Source: Amyelois transitella (Eukaryota; Arthropoda; Insecta; Lepidoptera; Pyralidae). From it: a DNA stretch of 64,000 bases. Shown piece after piece: positions 35,301-45,143 of this stretch; position 1 is the stretch's first letter, and each line of letters opens with the position of its first letter. A program made the position numbers and the translations under genes. A model generated the notes under the pieces. The model saw only the letters and a program-made list of their open reading frames with translations. It did not search any database and was not told where the DNA came from. The stretch is taken from the NCBI RefSeq assembly GCF_032362555.1, contig NC_083526.1, forward strand, positions 3,616,001 to 3,680,000, written 5' to 3'.

Positions 35301-38300
35301 GAAATGAAATAAATGAAGTCTTGTGGTATTTCACAAAACCAATTAATAATTATTATTGATTATTTCGGTATGAAATAATATCAGAAAACCGAAAATAACG
35401 TTAAGGGGAAATGCTAAAAATTATGCAAATATGACAAATTTTATAATATGGCGACAGATGAAATGTTCAGGGATGAAATCCCTTTCCTCCCTGAAAGAAT
35501 TCAGCTTTCAAGTAGAGAAAGAGATCTTTAAATCAGTGCAAAATAAAATTTTTCCTTTTAAAAATAAATTGGGATATAAATAAAAACTTAAATGGAAAAG
35601 AAAACATTAAAAATTAGTATGTCGCCTGGATAGCCCGTGTAAATAGGGCCTATCCTGCGGGGAGCTTAACCGAAAAGAAAAGTATGATAAAAAGGAAATG
35701 GAAAAATATGATATTATTCAAGGCTAGACGACCGTATAACTAGGCAGTTTAAAAGGTACTCACCAACATCCACCGTGCAGAAGAAATCCTCGCAGTGAGA
35801 CTGACCAGGGCTCTGGGAGGCTTCTAAGTTCTGCCGACCGGCTATTTGTAAAGTCCTTGAATAATACTGATTACACCAAATGTCTATGTTCACTTCACAA
35901 ATCGAAGTAGTATAATGACTAACGACTTAATAAAACTCATAAATTAACAGTTCCAGTCGAAGATCAATTAAAAGAACGGAGAAGAGAAAAATTCGGAAGA
36001 TTCCGACATTAGAGATTTTGACACAATGTTTTTAAAAAGAAAAAACAACACACTATCGCTCATGTGGCCAGTCAGACGCTAACCAAAGAGGCCTTCCGCA
36101 TTAGGTTTTAGAAGGAGGTACCTCGCCACTACCTAGATGGTGCTAGCCTTGAATGAAAAACCTAAAGATATGGGTAAATAAAAATAAAAATGAAAAGATG
36201 GGACATATCGGTCCAACCATCGCCTACATTTCCCAAACGCACACCAAAAACTTTTATTTCAACGCTTTATATTTTGACTAATCCCTTAATACTAAATTTC
36301 GCACACACATGATTGGTAAGTACTTTTCAACCCGGTAGAAACTACCGTTCCCGTGGAAGCAATAAACAAAAATTCTCGCCGGCGAAGTAGCGTATAAACA
36401 GTCGGAAGAATTAGTCGAAAGAATTGAGAGAACAGTCGGAAGAAGTGAATACAACGAGAAACCGCAAAGATTAAAGAGAGAGGGAGAGAGTGCCTCACAG
36501 TTTTCATAAACATTCTTCTGTCGGTCAATCGTCTGTAGGTGAAATTCCGTAAAAAATTATATATTGATTGACAACAACAAAATTATGCAACACTATGACT
36601 CATGTTTCGTATTGGACAGATACTGATAAAATATCTCATTATTATTCATATTACTACTATAATTAATAGTTTATCTACAGTTCATCTTGGTTAAACATAA
36701 ATAGCGAATATGTTTATGCAGGTACGTCTAGATTGCAGTTGAAAACGTGAAATATAACAGCAATTTTATATAGATTCTTTGTATTATTGCTACTTTTAAC
36801 TTCCAAAATAATTGGAGGAGAATTTCTTGCATTTGAAGGCAAGATGAGCTAGGACCTATTAAAGACTTTATTTTTAATAATTCCATAGCTCTTTCTTTGA
36901 TTATTATTTATATATTTATCTACATCAAGGAATATAAGAATAAAACTTAAAATAAAGAGAAATCCAGTACAATTGATTTTTATTTTATAGATTTATTAAA
37001 CAAAGAGAAGCATGAATATTTCGGCACAAGTATAGTCTTATCAAAGATGACGAAAGCAATCAACACAACAATATGATAAATTAATTCAGATATAGGTACA
37101 TATACTGGCAACAATAACTCCATGTCCTTTATCACCTTGAAAAGTCTCCAACTCATGAAATATAAATCAATATTTACCACAGTTTCGATACTTACTTACT
37201 TAAACGTTATTAAGACGAAGACACCATACGTAAATTGCCAATTATCATAGTTACCTACGTATTAACGAACCAAAATTGAAACAATACATTTGACGCCGAC
37301 AAATCATCGTAATGGATTGATTTCAAGCGATTTTTCACGCTTTATCAACGTGGATGTTTTGTAAACAGCGCAACACTTGATAACTTAGTTATGTATTTAC
37401 CAAAATAAGATTTTTAACGTGTTAAAGAAATTCTATTTTTTTAGGAATACATAAATTAGCCATTATCTGCAACCAACAAGTTTCATTTACCTTTTGACCT
37501 TTTCCATCACAAGTACTCTTTTTCAGAACATTTTTTTTTTATTCGTATAATAATGCAGTTGTATTTAATACGAAGCGGTATCTTTCACGCGCACGTATCA
37601 TTTTCAGTTTAAAACATGCAAAGACTTCAACACAACCAACCTGAAATAAAGCCAATGCACCAATGGCAATCGCTGTCAAATACTCAGCCACAGCCATCAC
37701 AAAACTGCCAGCTCCAAGCACAAGCTCATTAAGACTCTCAAACTCTACTGCATACAGTAGGTATACGGAGCCACCCGTGATCAGCACAAACATCAATGCT
37801 AGTATGTAAATGCCTACCTGCATCACAGTAACAGCTCCGTACGTTATAGCAATCCAGTATATAGATCCCAGTAACACTCCACCGGCGATGAATGGGCAGA
37901 TTTTGTGGGTGATTTCTTCGACGGCGTCTAGTAATGCAACGAATGCGCCCATAGACGGGAACACCACTATATATTCTGCTTTGCACTGTGGACACAGGAC
38001 CTTTCTGGCAATGTTGCCTCTTTGCTTTTCATCCACCCACCGCTGGAGGCAGCTCTGATGTACCTGGAACAAGCGATTTGATCAATGAAACAGATAGTGC
38101 AGAATATTGTGCCTATATTTTTATATGCAATCTAACTATTTGTAATGGATGTATAATTCCAGCCTCAATAAAAGATGGTATACTTTAGAGTAGAACCACT
38201 TCATATCTTTCCCATGGAAGTCATAAAAGACGACTAAGGTACTCTCGTAGGAGGGCTAGCAACCTGTCACTATTTGAATCTCAATTCCATCATGAAGCCA

Positions 38301-41300
38301 TACATCTAAACGAGGCCTTTCAGTCTTTTCGAGACTGTTGCCTCTGTCTACCCCGCAAAGGATATGGACGTGACTTTATGTATAAGCGATGGTAATATGA
38401 AATTGTTATAAAGGCTTTGGTGGCTTTTTTTAAAATAAAACAAAACACGAACTAAGCATTTGTGTAAAAATAGATAGAGTTATAATTGAAGGTAATTAAC
38501 TGAATTATAATATTATCAAGTGCTGCATTGTCGACGATAACGTTGCTATTAAGATAATGATTGATCGTTTATCATATAAAGAAGCAAATAGAGTATACGA
38601 AGTTGCTAACACGTACAGTATCCAGTAGTAACTAATCAATTATAATTTAATTAAGTACCGTAGTCATTACATTGTGCCTACCTTACATTGTTTTATTAAT
38701 AATTATTTTCTTACCTTGTGTAATGTAGAATAATTAATATTTATGTATAATTTTGCATGCAAATTTTATAGCTGCGTCAACTTTATGGCATTGTCTTTTT
38801 TTATATATCCTATACTTATTCCTACTATTAGTATTTACTATCAATTATATATTTTATTTATTTATTGGACGTCCTTTATCTTTATATTATACCCGAATAA
38901 AGCCATAGCGTCCGTTTTCATGACACGCCTATTATAGGCAATAATAGGCGTGTCATGAAAACGGTATACATATAAACATATACATATAGTCACGTCTATA
39001 TCCCACAGTTTCGAAAAACCTAAAAAACCACACTCAGCTGTAAGGCTATATGATGTAATTTAGATTCAAATAGTGACAGGTTGCTAGCCCATCGCCTACA
39101 AGGAGAATTACAAGTTTATTAGCCTTTCCCTTAATCGCCTTTTACAACATCCATGGGAAAGATATGGAGTGGTCTTATTTTAAAGCGCCGGGAACCACAC
39201 GGCACTTTAAAAGAAAACGGCATGTCGGTAAAAAAAATACAATCTATGCCCCACTGTATATTACCAATGCATGATAAAAAGACCTTCAATAGCGTTTCTC
39301 GCTGCATTGTCTTTGTATAAAATTTTCATAAATTAGTGCCACGTCGGTAATTGAACAGAATAACAAAAGTAATTCATCACCATTCCTGCTCCGAGGAAGT
39401 TTAACCAAAAAAGCCGGCTAGCCATAGCATTTCGAAATAAACGACCATGATATTTTCCATGGAAAAAAGTACAATTTAATCGAACAACATGTATTTAACT
39501 GCATATATAGAGTTATAGTTTATGTGTAGTATATATATATATATATAGGAAGATTATTTATTATTGATTGACCGATGTATCAAAACACAGCCCCAGAACG
39601 CTTGGTCTGAAGATATGAGAGTCTTCATATCTAGTCTAGAGGTGTACTAAGAGAGGATTTCCTGGAATTCTCGCGGGAAGGTAAACTGCCGGGATTCTCG
39701 ATTTACGCGGGCGAAGCTGAGGGCGTACTCTAGTCAAAGAATTGTACTAGACGTAGTGTAATCTAATTTTCTTAAGTTTCTTCTTTTAGGCGATAAGGTA
39801 GGAATCTGTCAATGTTTTAATCACAATTCCATCTTAAAGCCATACATCTGAGCGTGGCCTTTCAGACTTATCAAGTCTGTTGACACCGTCTAAATGTATA
39901 ATATACTGTATGTTTTCATGTATTATAGGTAGTGTTATCAAAGGCCATGGACGACATAGCAACCTCTCCGAAGAGGCTAGGTACCTACAAACAGAGTTAT
40001 GTAGGTACCTAAATTAGTTTGAGTACTAACTGATGCTCATACGGCGAGGGAAAGTATGAACAACAAGCCCCATTTTCTAAGTGGGGCACGATAACAGAGA
40101 TTTTTTTTATTTTGCGAGTGATGAACAAATTTGGCTCAGCCAAAGGCCGGAAATATTGCAAAACGCTTCAATCCTAACATCCCATGAAAACCTACAATCA
40201 ACGCTTCTCCGGCGTCGAAACTGTCACAGTACAATGACCGCGGTCAATGTATTGACATTTAGGTACTTACCTTGTGACAATAGAAATTCATGTTTGCTAT
40301 TCGCAGACGTGAGACATCGTTTACTTATACGAACAGGCTAAGGCGAGTTCTCATTCATAAAACGTCATGCTAGTGGCATTTTATCCTTAAATCCGTCGTA
40401 TGTTTATTTGTTAACTCTTCACAGCTAAACCATATAACCAAAAACATACAGGTGAAAATGTTACCGGGATTAACGCCAGGAAGAATAAGGAGTGTGAAAT
40501 ACGCAAAAGGACATAGCTAGGATACTTTTCACGTGGGTGGAGCCACGGGCGAAATCTAGAACATAATAAACAACACCCCTCTTTTCCGAAGGGGTAGGCA
40601 GCAACAACGTCATTACACTTGCCATGATCCTTGCATACTTCTTTTGCTTCACCCATTCATTAATCTTCCTAGGAATAAACTTGCCAACTGATAAAAAAAT
40701 ACAGACAAAGTAAGAGAAGACTTTCCAACTACCTTTACTGAAAAATATCTAGCTCATAATCCCATCTCAAGCAGTATTAATAAAAGATATTAAATATGCA
40801 AACAAAAAATCATAATAAAAATTTTCTTATCAAAACATGATAACATTCTGTGAAAAAAACGCAATTCGCTTTGTGTGTTGTGATTTTATATTTGAGAAAA
40901 ATCTGTTAAGCACAAAAGGTATTGTTGCTGTCAGATAAACTCCTACAGGACAATAAACACTGACAAAGAATTGGAAATTTCACATTATCTTAGTGTTTTA
41001 TCATTATGAATGTATAGAAAATTATCTCAATAAAAGCAATGATGATAATTTTCACAGTTGTGCACATACCTTATGAATCACTCTTTATTTAAAAAATACA
41101 AATTCCATTGAACTTCAGCTTTCATCAGACCTCAACTCAACTACAAAGGAGAAGATTCTCAACTCAAGTGCACATGTGTTAGTTTTGAAAGAAATCTGAT
41201 GAAAGGGTCTTAAAAAAATAAACAGATACCAACTTCAAATTCTATGGCTGAATATATTTAGAACATACATATGTTGTCATGTCTTATAGACAGAGTCAAC

Positions 41301-42509
41301 AGTCTCGAAAAGACTGAAAGGCGACATTCAGCTGCATGGCTTCATGATGGAATTGAGATTCAAATCCAAACAAATCCCAGGTTTATAAGTCTATCTCTTA
41401 GTCGCCTTTTACAACATCCATGGGAAAGATATGGAGTGATTCTATTCTAAAGTGCTAGAAACCAAACAGCATTGTGTAATTTTCAGATCAATTTGGATAA
41501 ATATTTTTTCATTTTATTAAATGGACCTCTTGCAATTAATAGCCTGACTTAATAACTTGACAAGGCTTATGTTTTATCTTCCGTCTCTATAATTGAGATC
41601 TATCAAGTAGGTAGATAGAGAGATATAGACACACATTATTATTATGCCTTTGACTTTATTACTGGAAATTTCAAGAGTTATCTACAGTATTCAGATTAAC
41701 TTTCTCCCTATTATTGGCAAACATTTTGCAGCCTCTGTGGTATCAACGCATCTTTGAGGGCTAAAATAGTGTTGAAAAACAAATAGAAGGAATATCTACT
41801 TATTCCAAAAAAGGGATTAAAATCTGTAAAAATTACATAGGTAATAATGAAAAATGTAGTTTCTTGATAAATTTTTCATGTAAGACCCAAATTTTTTGAT
41901 TGCATGATAAAGTATTTAAAACATTGATACCATGTGTAATTTTATTGTGAGAATGAAACGCAACAGGAAATGGAAATCTAATAAACTTGGGATTTATTAG
42001 TAAGGTGATAGGCTACCAGCATTATTTAAATCTCAATTCCATCCTAAAGCTGAACACAACCTTAACATTTAGATTCCAATTGGAGTAAATATTTGAAAGT
42101 AGTTTTTTTAGAATCATGATTAAAAAATTAATTATACCAAAACACCTTCCTATCAATACGTCAGCTTACGTAAAAAAGGTTCTTTTTCAAGAGATACTGA
42201 AAATTTTACGCATTTTGCGCAAAATATAAAGCAATTATATTGATAAGTTATGCAATTTACAGCCTGCCGCGCTTTCACCGCAGTATAACAGTAACTTGCT
42301 TAAATGTTGCATTGGCAAAAACTTACCCATTTTGTGGTTCCAATACATTTGCAAGGTTGCACCCACGCTGCCAGCTTATCGTCGGCCTCTGTAGCAAAGC
42401 ATACCCAGCAAGACTTCAAATTCTCATCATCAGCAGTTTGCAAAGCTTGTGATTGCGAGGTGCCCGTTCCCATATTTGTTTCTTGTGCTGGAGACTTTTC
42501 ACTTGACAT
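26340..42509 (-). CDS. MARCHF5: E3 ubiquitin ligase MARCHF5 (MITOL-like)
   Basis: Membrane RING-CH E3 ligase of the mitochondrial outer membrane, ubiquitinating fission/fusion and stress proteins in known homologues. Four coding exons on the minus strand: 42509-42327, 38063-37818, 28895-28705, 26712-26340 (993 nt, 330 aa). All junctions are GT-AG and in phase. C4HC3 RING: C34, C37, C53, C55, H63, C66, C85, C88. Four predicted membrane segments: ~119-142 (IYWIAITYGAVTVM), ~160-178, ~236-256 and ~263-282 (RTILGGLTYITIKGALK). The VMQ|VVGH junction and TILGG motif match the vertebrate protein closely. The 330 aa exceed the ~278 of human MARCHF5 because of an Asn/Gln-rich linker (~218-230) and a longer Ser/Thr-rich tail. 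Intron 2 (~8.9 kb) hosts a BEL retrotransposon. Exon 2 may have a longer form, listed separately. Confidence 0.93.
27631..27889 (-). repeat. Family A interspersed repeat, full length, MARCHF5 intron 3
   Basis: Reverse copy from 'gccgtgtggttcccggcacc' to 'gatatagacgtgatc' plus (ATGT)n. It is well preserved. Confidence 0.9.
29959..30041 (+). repeat. Family A fragment (3' third)
   Basis: Forward 'cgccttttacgacatccat' to 'ccaggaaccacacggcac'. The remainder of the unit is absent. Confidence 0.8.
30704..31426 (-). repeat. BEL element 3' LTR
   Basis: Nearly identical to 35496-36219. Contains 'tcgcctggatagcccgtg' and 'gggcctatcctgcggggag'. It is the 3' LTR because the polypurine tract adjoins its 31426 side. 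Confidence 0.92.
31598..35290 (-). CDS. BEL/Pao gag-pol polyprotein, RNase H and integrase cores missing
   Basis: One open frame of 1230 aa starting at ATG 35290. Gag part: DUF1759-type region ~125-300 (PSFDGRTENWPIFYESF), then Cys/His knuckles at ~344-357, 379-392 and 398-410. Aspartic protease around LIDNASM (Asp526). Reverse transcriptase ~790-940 with TADVKQMY (Asp850), LPFGLKSS and the catalytic HIDD (~927-930). A Peptidase_A17-type segment follows (~960-1040). From there the frame jumps to integrase-N-like sequence (FSSWEKLLRTTIYVLRF, ~1090) and then to the DUF5641-type tail (WPIGLIIKLYPGND...KRPVVK). RNase H and the integrase catalytic core are not found, and full Pao polyproteins are several hundred residues longer. 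The element is therefore non-autonomous for integration, although the frame stays open. Confidence 0.88.
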   Translation of the reverse strand: MALSDVMENNPEISLLNSKKQMLFSRISDIFELSKKVTSYTLKSCESFMATSETIDDLRGNFEKIIDKINLLMLEDNPKFVPNYQELAVFDDLYCRIKRVRNNVNDEVKVKEPTVSKCNQKTHIKLPAVEIPSFDGRTENWPIFYESFKSNIHNNTQLSDSQRVQYLIGKLTHNALKITAGIVPTGETYRIIWDSLVKRYQDKRTLGAHYLSNIFDLKNTSYTAQSLEIFIEKYSASILALKQLGISELSDFIFLNCALRNLDTQSVQAFELSVREKEIPSSDDLVTFIRDQVKILQRSNNLSSKNSNVNKPLSQSSNNSRKKNTYTLLSHCDNTVDSVSLEKCPCCHGNKHALYHCSSFRNLDSPKSRYDFIKSKNGCVNCCGLNHTVSNCNSSAVCRLCNKRHHTLLHFDRVHNSEQNAIKSKTHFQTSQVGKTDSSSRVECACTSQRPACQVVENVSNLSMNSASGAQNPPYQPAPVTSSLFTDAASMSFNAKVHSSAILLATAQVYAKGRDASKMLIHCLIDNASMNNLITTDTCKLLNLPIIPLSNSFVKGIGMSTRPIHGHVVLNIESRVDSKQSYQISALVVDCLTDELPSCFIDKSDFTHLENICLADLTWNIPGDIHLILGAQLFPYIYLGDRVESGTSAPPAVLTTFGYVLMGDVPKTSSVTSFTGFALNDVLQNFWELEEIPLMKYLSPEETECENLFTSSVSRDECGRYSIPLPFCRTPSELGNSRAIALRRFMALERKFKHTSGLRENYTSVIQDYIDNDYLSEVPQSSLNVEGYYIPHHAVIRADKPMPRIVLDPTVKTHTGLSLNDIFYVGPNLQADLFLLLIDFRLFPIAMTADVKQMYLQIINPENDRKYWRILFRFNESFPPTYTFQFSPLPFGLKSSLYLTMRTVKQLAEGTSHEFPEAVAASKSRLHIDDLVYSVPNDKIVVSLSKQLVSLFKAGSFDLVKSTSNSSELLSHLPEFHRSTVNISNGGNFSKVLGLAWEPGDDKLFVTVCDVHDKCTKRNILSIVARSFDVQGVNAPVILYAELLLSNSLWWNYLPWFINPPNMDYLPELKVNVLTYQNESLVLYEFSKRFSSWEKLLRTTIYVLRFKKKVSVINIKAHLICEILLLRVVHSVHFHKHIKLIKADKLLCFGLIIYILKLKFGILDARTVVRFKLKKSNTYFGSHLIHFASFTWPIGLIIKLYPGNDETIRVALVKNKIRCYKRPVVKFYHL
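35496..36219 (-). repeat. BEL element 5' LTR
   Basis: Partner of 30704-31426. It is followed on the minus strand by a ~205-bp leader before the polyprotein ATG. The leader has an imperfect hairpin (TTCAGGGA/TCCCT..CCCTGAA, 35465-35496). Confidence 0.92.
36220..37537. other. MARCHF5 intron 2, unremarkable part
   Basis: AT-rich intron sequence. The open frame at 36292-36528 has no motif. Confidence 0.4.
37538..37543 (-). terminator. AATAAA overlapping an in-frame stop
   Basis: If exon 2 of MARCHF5 is not spliced at either donor, its frame runs to TAA at 37539-37541. That TAA lies inside an AATAAA, followed by an A-run and then a T/G-rich stretch. This is a possible alternative 3' end for a truncated membrane isoform. 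Confidence 0.35.
37641..37817 (-). CDS. Possible alternative 59-codon extension of MARCHF5 exon 2
   Basis: Directly after the canonical donor (CAG|gtaggc at 37818/37817) the same frame continues without a stop for 59 codons to a second donor (CAG|gttggt at 37641/37640). Both donors are phase 0, so using the second would insert 59 residues between VMQ and VVGH. The segment is hydrophobic (YILALMFVLITGG; FVMAVAEYLTAIAIGALALF) and could add two membrane passes. It aligns with the end of exon 2 over ~45 positions, about 16 of them identical with one gap: LLxAVE in both, AG, and a final GA..Q before the donor. That pattern suggests a duplicated exon end. Canonical joining at 37818 matches the vertebrate protein exactly, so this would be an isoform or a decaying duplicate. 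Confidence 0.45.
38190..38383 (-). repeat. Family A repeat, MARCHF5 intron 1
   Basis: Reverse copy from 'ccacttcatatctttcccatgg' region to 'ggatatggacgtgac'. The terminal 'gccgtgtggttcccgg' end is lost. Confidence 0.75.
38912..38964. repeat. Perfect hairpin, 24-bp arms, 5-nt loop
   Basis: Arms 38912-38935 and 38941-38964 (core GACACGCCTATTAT) are exact reverse complements around AGGCA, in MARCHF5 intron 1. A family A repeat begins right after it. Confidence 0.95.
38970..39205 (+). repeat. Family A interspersed repeat, full length
   Basis: Forward copy from the CATA-rich lead and 'cacgtctatatccc' to 'cgccgggaaccacacggcac'. Confidence 0.85.
39636..39725. repeat. Short interspersed repeat (family E)
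   Basis: 'agagaggatttcctggaatt', 'cgcgggaaggtaaac' and 'gatttacgcgggcg' match the order of phrases at 51244-51330, so the two are copies of one family that I do not recognise. Confidence 0.5.
39778..39900 (-). repeat. Family A fragment
   Basis: Reverse middle part with 'cttttaggcgataagg', 'ccatcttaaagccata' and 'gagcgtggcctttcag', diverged. Confidence 0.65.
40585..40672 (+). repeat. Short interspersed repeat (family D)
   Basis: 'ccatgatccttgcatacttc' and 'ttcacccattcattaatctt' belong to a phrase set (ttgccacgatc..gcatac..cttcatccacattcat) also found at 21648-21740, 43428-43505 (reverse), 44700-44810 and 55780-55880. Confidence 0.5.
41264..41471 (+). repeat. Family A interspersed repeat
   Basis: Forward copy with the conserved 'cagtctcgaaaagactgaa' hairpin and the 'tagtcgccttttacaacatc' block. 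The end is degraded to 'gctagaaaccaaacagca'. Confidence 0.8.
41970..42062 (-). repeat. Family A fragment, degraded
   Basis: 'ataaacttgggatttattag', 'ggtgataggcta' and 'aaatctcaattccatcctaa' keep the order of the reverse unit. Confidence 0.5.
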
Positions 42510-42790
42510 GACAAACTGCGTATCCACAATAATAAAAACACAGACGTTGTTATGTTATAGGCACGACCACAAAATACTAAACGCAAATAATGTATAATAT
42601 CAATACTTTGTTTTTGTTATCAAATAAAATTACACAAATTATGTTTCAAAATTAAATTTCAACTCAGCTGTTTTAGAGTCGTGTCCGACATGAATGAAAT
42701 AAATTGATTAGATTGAATGAAAATTAATATTGTAATGCAATGAGATGTACTTGTGTGACATTGACATACGATTGTCAAAAATCGAGTACA
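42510..42790 (-). promoter_or_regulatory. Likely promoter and 5' leader of MARCHF5
   Basis: Sequence upstream of the start codon. At about 42755-42779 'gtgacattgacatac' and 'gattgtcaa' give clustered TGACA/TGTCA words like those before GTF2H3. No TATA box is evident. Confidence 0.35.
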
Positions 42791-42943
42791 ATGAGATAGA
42801 CAATCGATAATTTTAAGAAAACAATCGTAAAAGTCGTATTAATAAATATCAAATCTATCTGTATATCTACATTATCGATACCATTTAAATACCTACAAAC
42901 ACGTCCTAAATCCTTACTGGCTATACAGAGTGAACAGTAAATA

Positions 42944-43107
42944 AACCGAAAGGCCATTTAAGCTAAATAGTTCATGATGACTTATTCAGATGAGATTGAC
43001 CGCCCATCAGCCAAAAACTCAAGTTTAACAGCCTTTCTCTTGATTGAATTTTACAATGAAAGGTATGAAGTGGCATTATTTTAGAGTGCCTAAAACCAGA
43101 AGGCAGT
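42944..43107 (+). repeat. Family A fragment, degraded
   Basis: 'ccgaaaggccatttaagcta', 'ctcaagtttaacagcc' and 'gtgcctaaaaccagaaggca' keep the forward order. Confidence 0.5.
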
Positions 43108-43177
43108 GAAACTACTAGGGCCAATCTTCGGAAACACTCAACCGTTCTTGAAAATTCTTTCACCGTTAAAATGGTAC

Positions 43178-43414
43178 TGTGGTGACATCACTTAGGTATG
43201 TCACACACTAACTGTCAATCATCGCAAAGAAATCAGCGCTCAGCTAATATCAATGAAGAATCTAAATCGCATAAACAAAGATTTTACGGATTGGAGCATA
43301 AATACAAACTCCAACTCAACATTGTCGGAGCTGCGGTCCGCCAGGCATAGCATCGAGCCTGGCGGAAGATCGTCCCTTCGGTGACGATCGAGCTGAATCA
43401 TCGCTCCCGCTACA
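43178..43414 (+). mobile_element. Solo LTR related to the 7857-9932 element
   Basis: Starts TGTGGTGACATC and ends TCATCGCTCCCGCTACA, matching the 255-bp LTR of the element at 7857-9932 with many substitutions and small gaps. No interior or partner LTR is nearby, so it is a solo LTR, older than the first element. No target duplication was found. Confidence 0.85.
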
Positions 43415-43427
43415 GCTTTGGAGAAAA

Positions 43428-43505
43428 GTACAGTGCGTGTGCGAGCGGGCTTGCATGAACAGAATTATGAATGTGGATGAAGCGAAAGAAGTATGCAATT
43501 ATTGT
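43428..43505 (-). repeat. Family D repeat, reverse
   Basis: 'gcgggcttgcatgaacag' and 'tgtggatgaagcgaaagaag' are the reverse complement of the family D phrases. Confidence 0.5.
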
Positions 43506-44979
43506 GGCATGTGGAAAGTTGTAGCCTCTGTCAATCCCTCTGGGAAAGAGGTGAAATTTTATGTATGAACACAATGCATGATGCTTCAAATGGAAAAAAA
43601 ACTAGCAAAATCCAACAAATTAAGTTATTTTTTAAAGTGTGTGTGTGTCGTCTATTCAAGTGGAATCGCACCGCAAAATATACTAGATTCTAATCGATTC
43701 AAATCGATGAAATTTTACACTTTACAACACCAAAAGTATGGTATTTTCTTCTTGACAAGTTTGTTTTTTTAAGTTTTTAAGCCTCAGATAACAAAACATT
43801 TCCATCATTAACATAAATATCTAAAATAAATACATAGGTACCTTTTGCGGATATAAATACCTAACATTGAGTAAAACTCAAAATTCCTTATTCTTAGATA
43901 CCTTGACATACCTATCAATGTGATTTCGCCAAGATCTAACTGTGACGGCTGAGAGAAGATGATGGCCAGGCAAGAGAGCCTTTGAATCAATCAAAGTCAA
44001 CGTGTCAATATCAAGAGATTTCTCATTTCTATTTCACGAGTTAGAATCATTCTTTAATATTATCTGTGGTTAGGATACGAGCAAAGCAACACAACACATT
44101 GCAATGCAATTAATACTGCAGTCCAAGTGGAATTGGTGATTTATCAAGGAAAATAAAATATTATTAAGTGAACAATTATAAACATATTCACCAAACCGTC
44201 AAGCAACATTTCGTAAGTTTTGTTTTAAAAAATACCTATCAAGTAGGTACAACATTAACTTCATACATTGTCGTTTATAAACTTTCTTTTAGTTAAAAAA
44301 TATAATACATACACTGTATATACGTATATTCTTTTTACATAAACAAATTTATTATATTTTAATTTACTAATTTTCAGTCAAAGTTTTCAGAGTAACCGTT
44401 ACGTACTCGTTTACATAACTGCATACCTTTGCCTGCATAAGTTGAAGTTTGCAGGAAAATAAAGTATAATTTATAAGTTAAATAGTTATTTTTCTTGTAT
44501 CTGTATTTATTCTTGTAACTATCTCCTATCGGAATACTTTCTGACAAAACTAAAGCAATAAATAACACTGACCCATCAAATTGAGTTTAGTTCACAAACA
44601 TGATGTAATAATGTGTTCATTTGATGCTGGGTAGCCCTTAAATATAATTTATTAATAAAGCCTGTTGCATTTTTTGACATTTAAGATCCACATAAAATAC
44701 ATACAAAAATGACTCTTTCCCAATGGTAGGCAGAAACTACATGTTGCCACAATCCTTGCATACCTTCATCTCTAATTTTATCCATTTTCTTAACTCTCTT
44801 CATGTGAGCACTTCAATGCTCTGCAGAGCTAGCATCGCTTTTTATTATGATGTGAAACAGGACAGTGATAGTTAATAATAAATGCGCGCCCAATATAAAT
44901 TTTGCACATGTCATGCTAGCCCTACAGGTGGGTATTTTAAGTAACAGATCCAAGCAACCTGAATTTGAGTATAGCCTCA
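43506..44979. other. Intergenic sequence
   Basis: No gene is recognised. A family D-like copy lies at about 44700-44810. Open frames at 43493-43772 and 43808-43990 are unsupported. Confidence 0.4.
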
Positions 44980-45143
44980 TTCAGATGTAAGAAGATTCAA
45001 ATAGTGACAGGTTGCTAGCCTGTCGCCTAAAAGAAGAATCCCAAATGTATAAGGGATAGGCCCTTAATCGCCTTTTACGACAACCATGGAAAAGAGAGTG
45101 GTCTTATTCTGCTTTTCTAATGGTGCCGGGAACCACACGGCAC
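44980..45143 (+). repeat. Family A repeat, 3' two-thirds
   Basis: Forward from 'aagattcaaatagtgacagg' to 'gccgggaaccacacggcac', well preserved. Confidence 0.85.

Larger units (their letters stand above)
30704..36219 (-). mobile_element. BEL/Pao LTR retrotransposon, internally deleted
   Basis: LTRs at 30704-31426 and 35496-36219 (723 and 724 bp) differ by two substitutions and one A-run indel on reading, implying a recent insertion. On the minus strand each LTR begins TGGTTGGACC and ends ...GAATTCT. A purine-rich tract (CCGGGGAGAA) directly precedes the 3' LTR. The interior has one 1230-codon frame (31598-35290). The LTR ends are not TG..CA, and I find no matching target duplication in the flanks. 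It sits in MARCHF5 intron 2 in the same orientation as the gene. Confidence 0.92.

Noticed and set aside
37738-38188. Plus- and minus-strand shadow frames over MARCHF5 exon 2
   Set aside because: They overlap the RING/TM1 exon in other frames and carry no motif.
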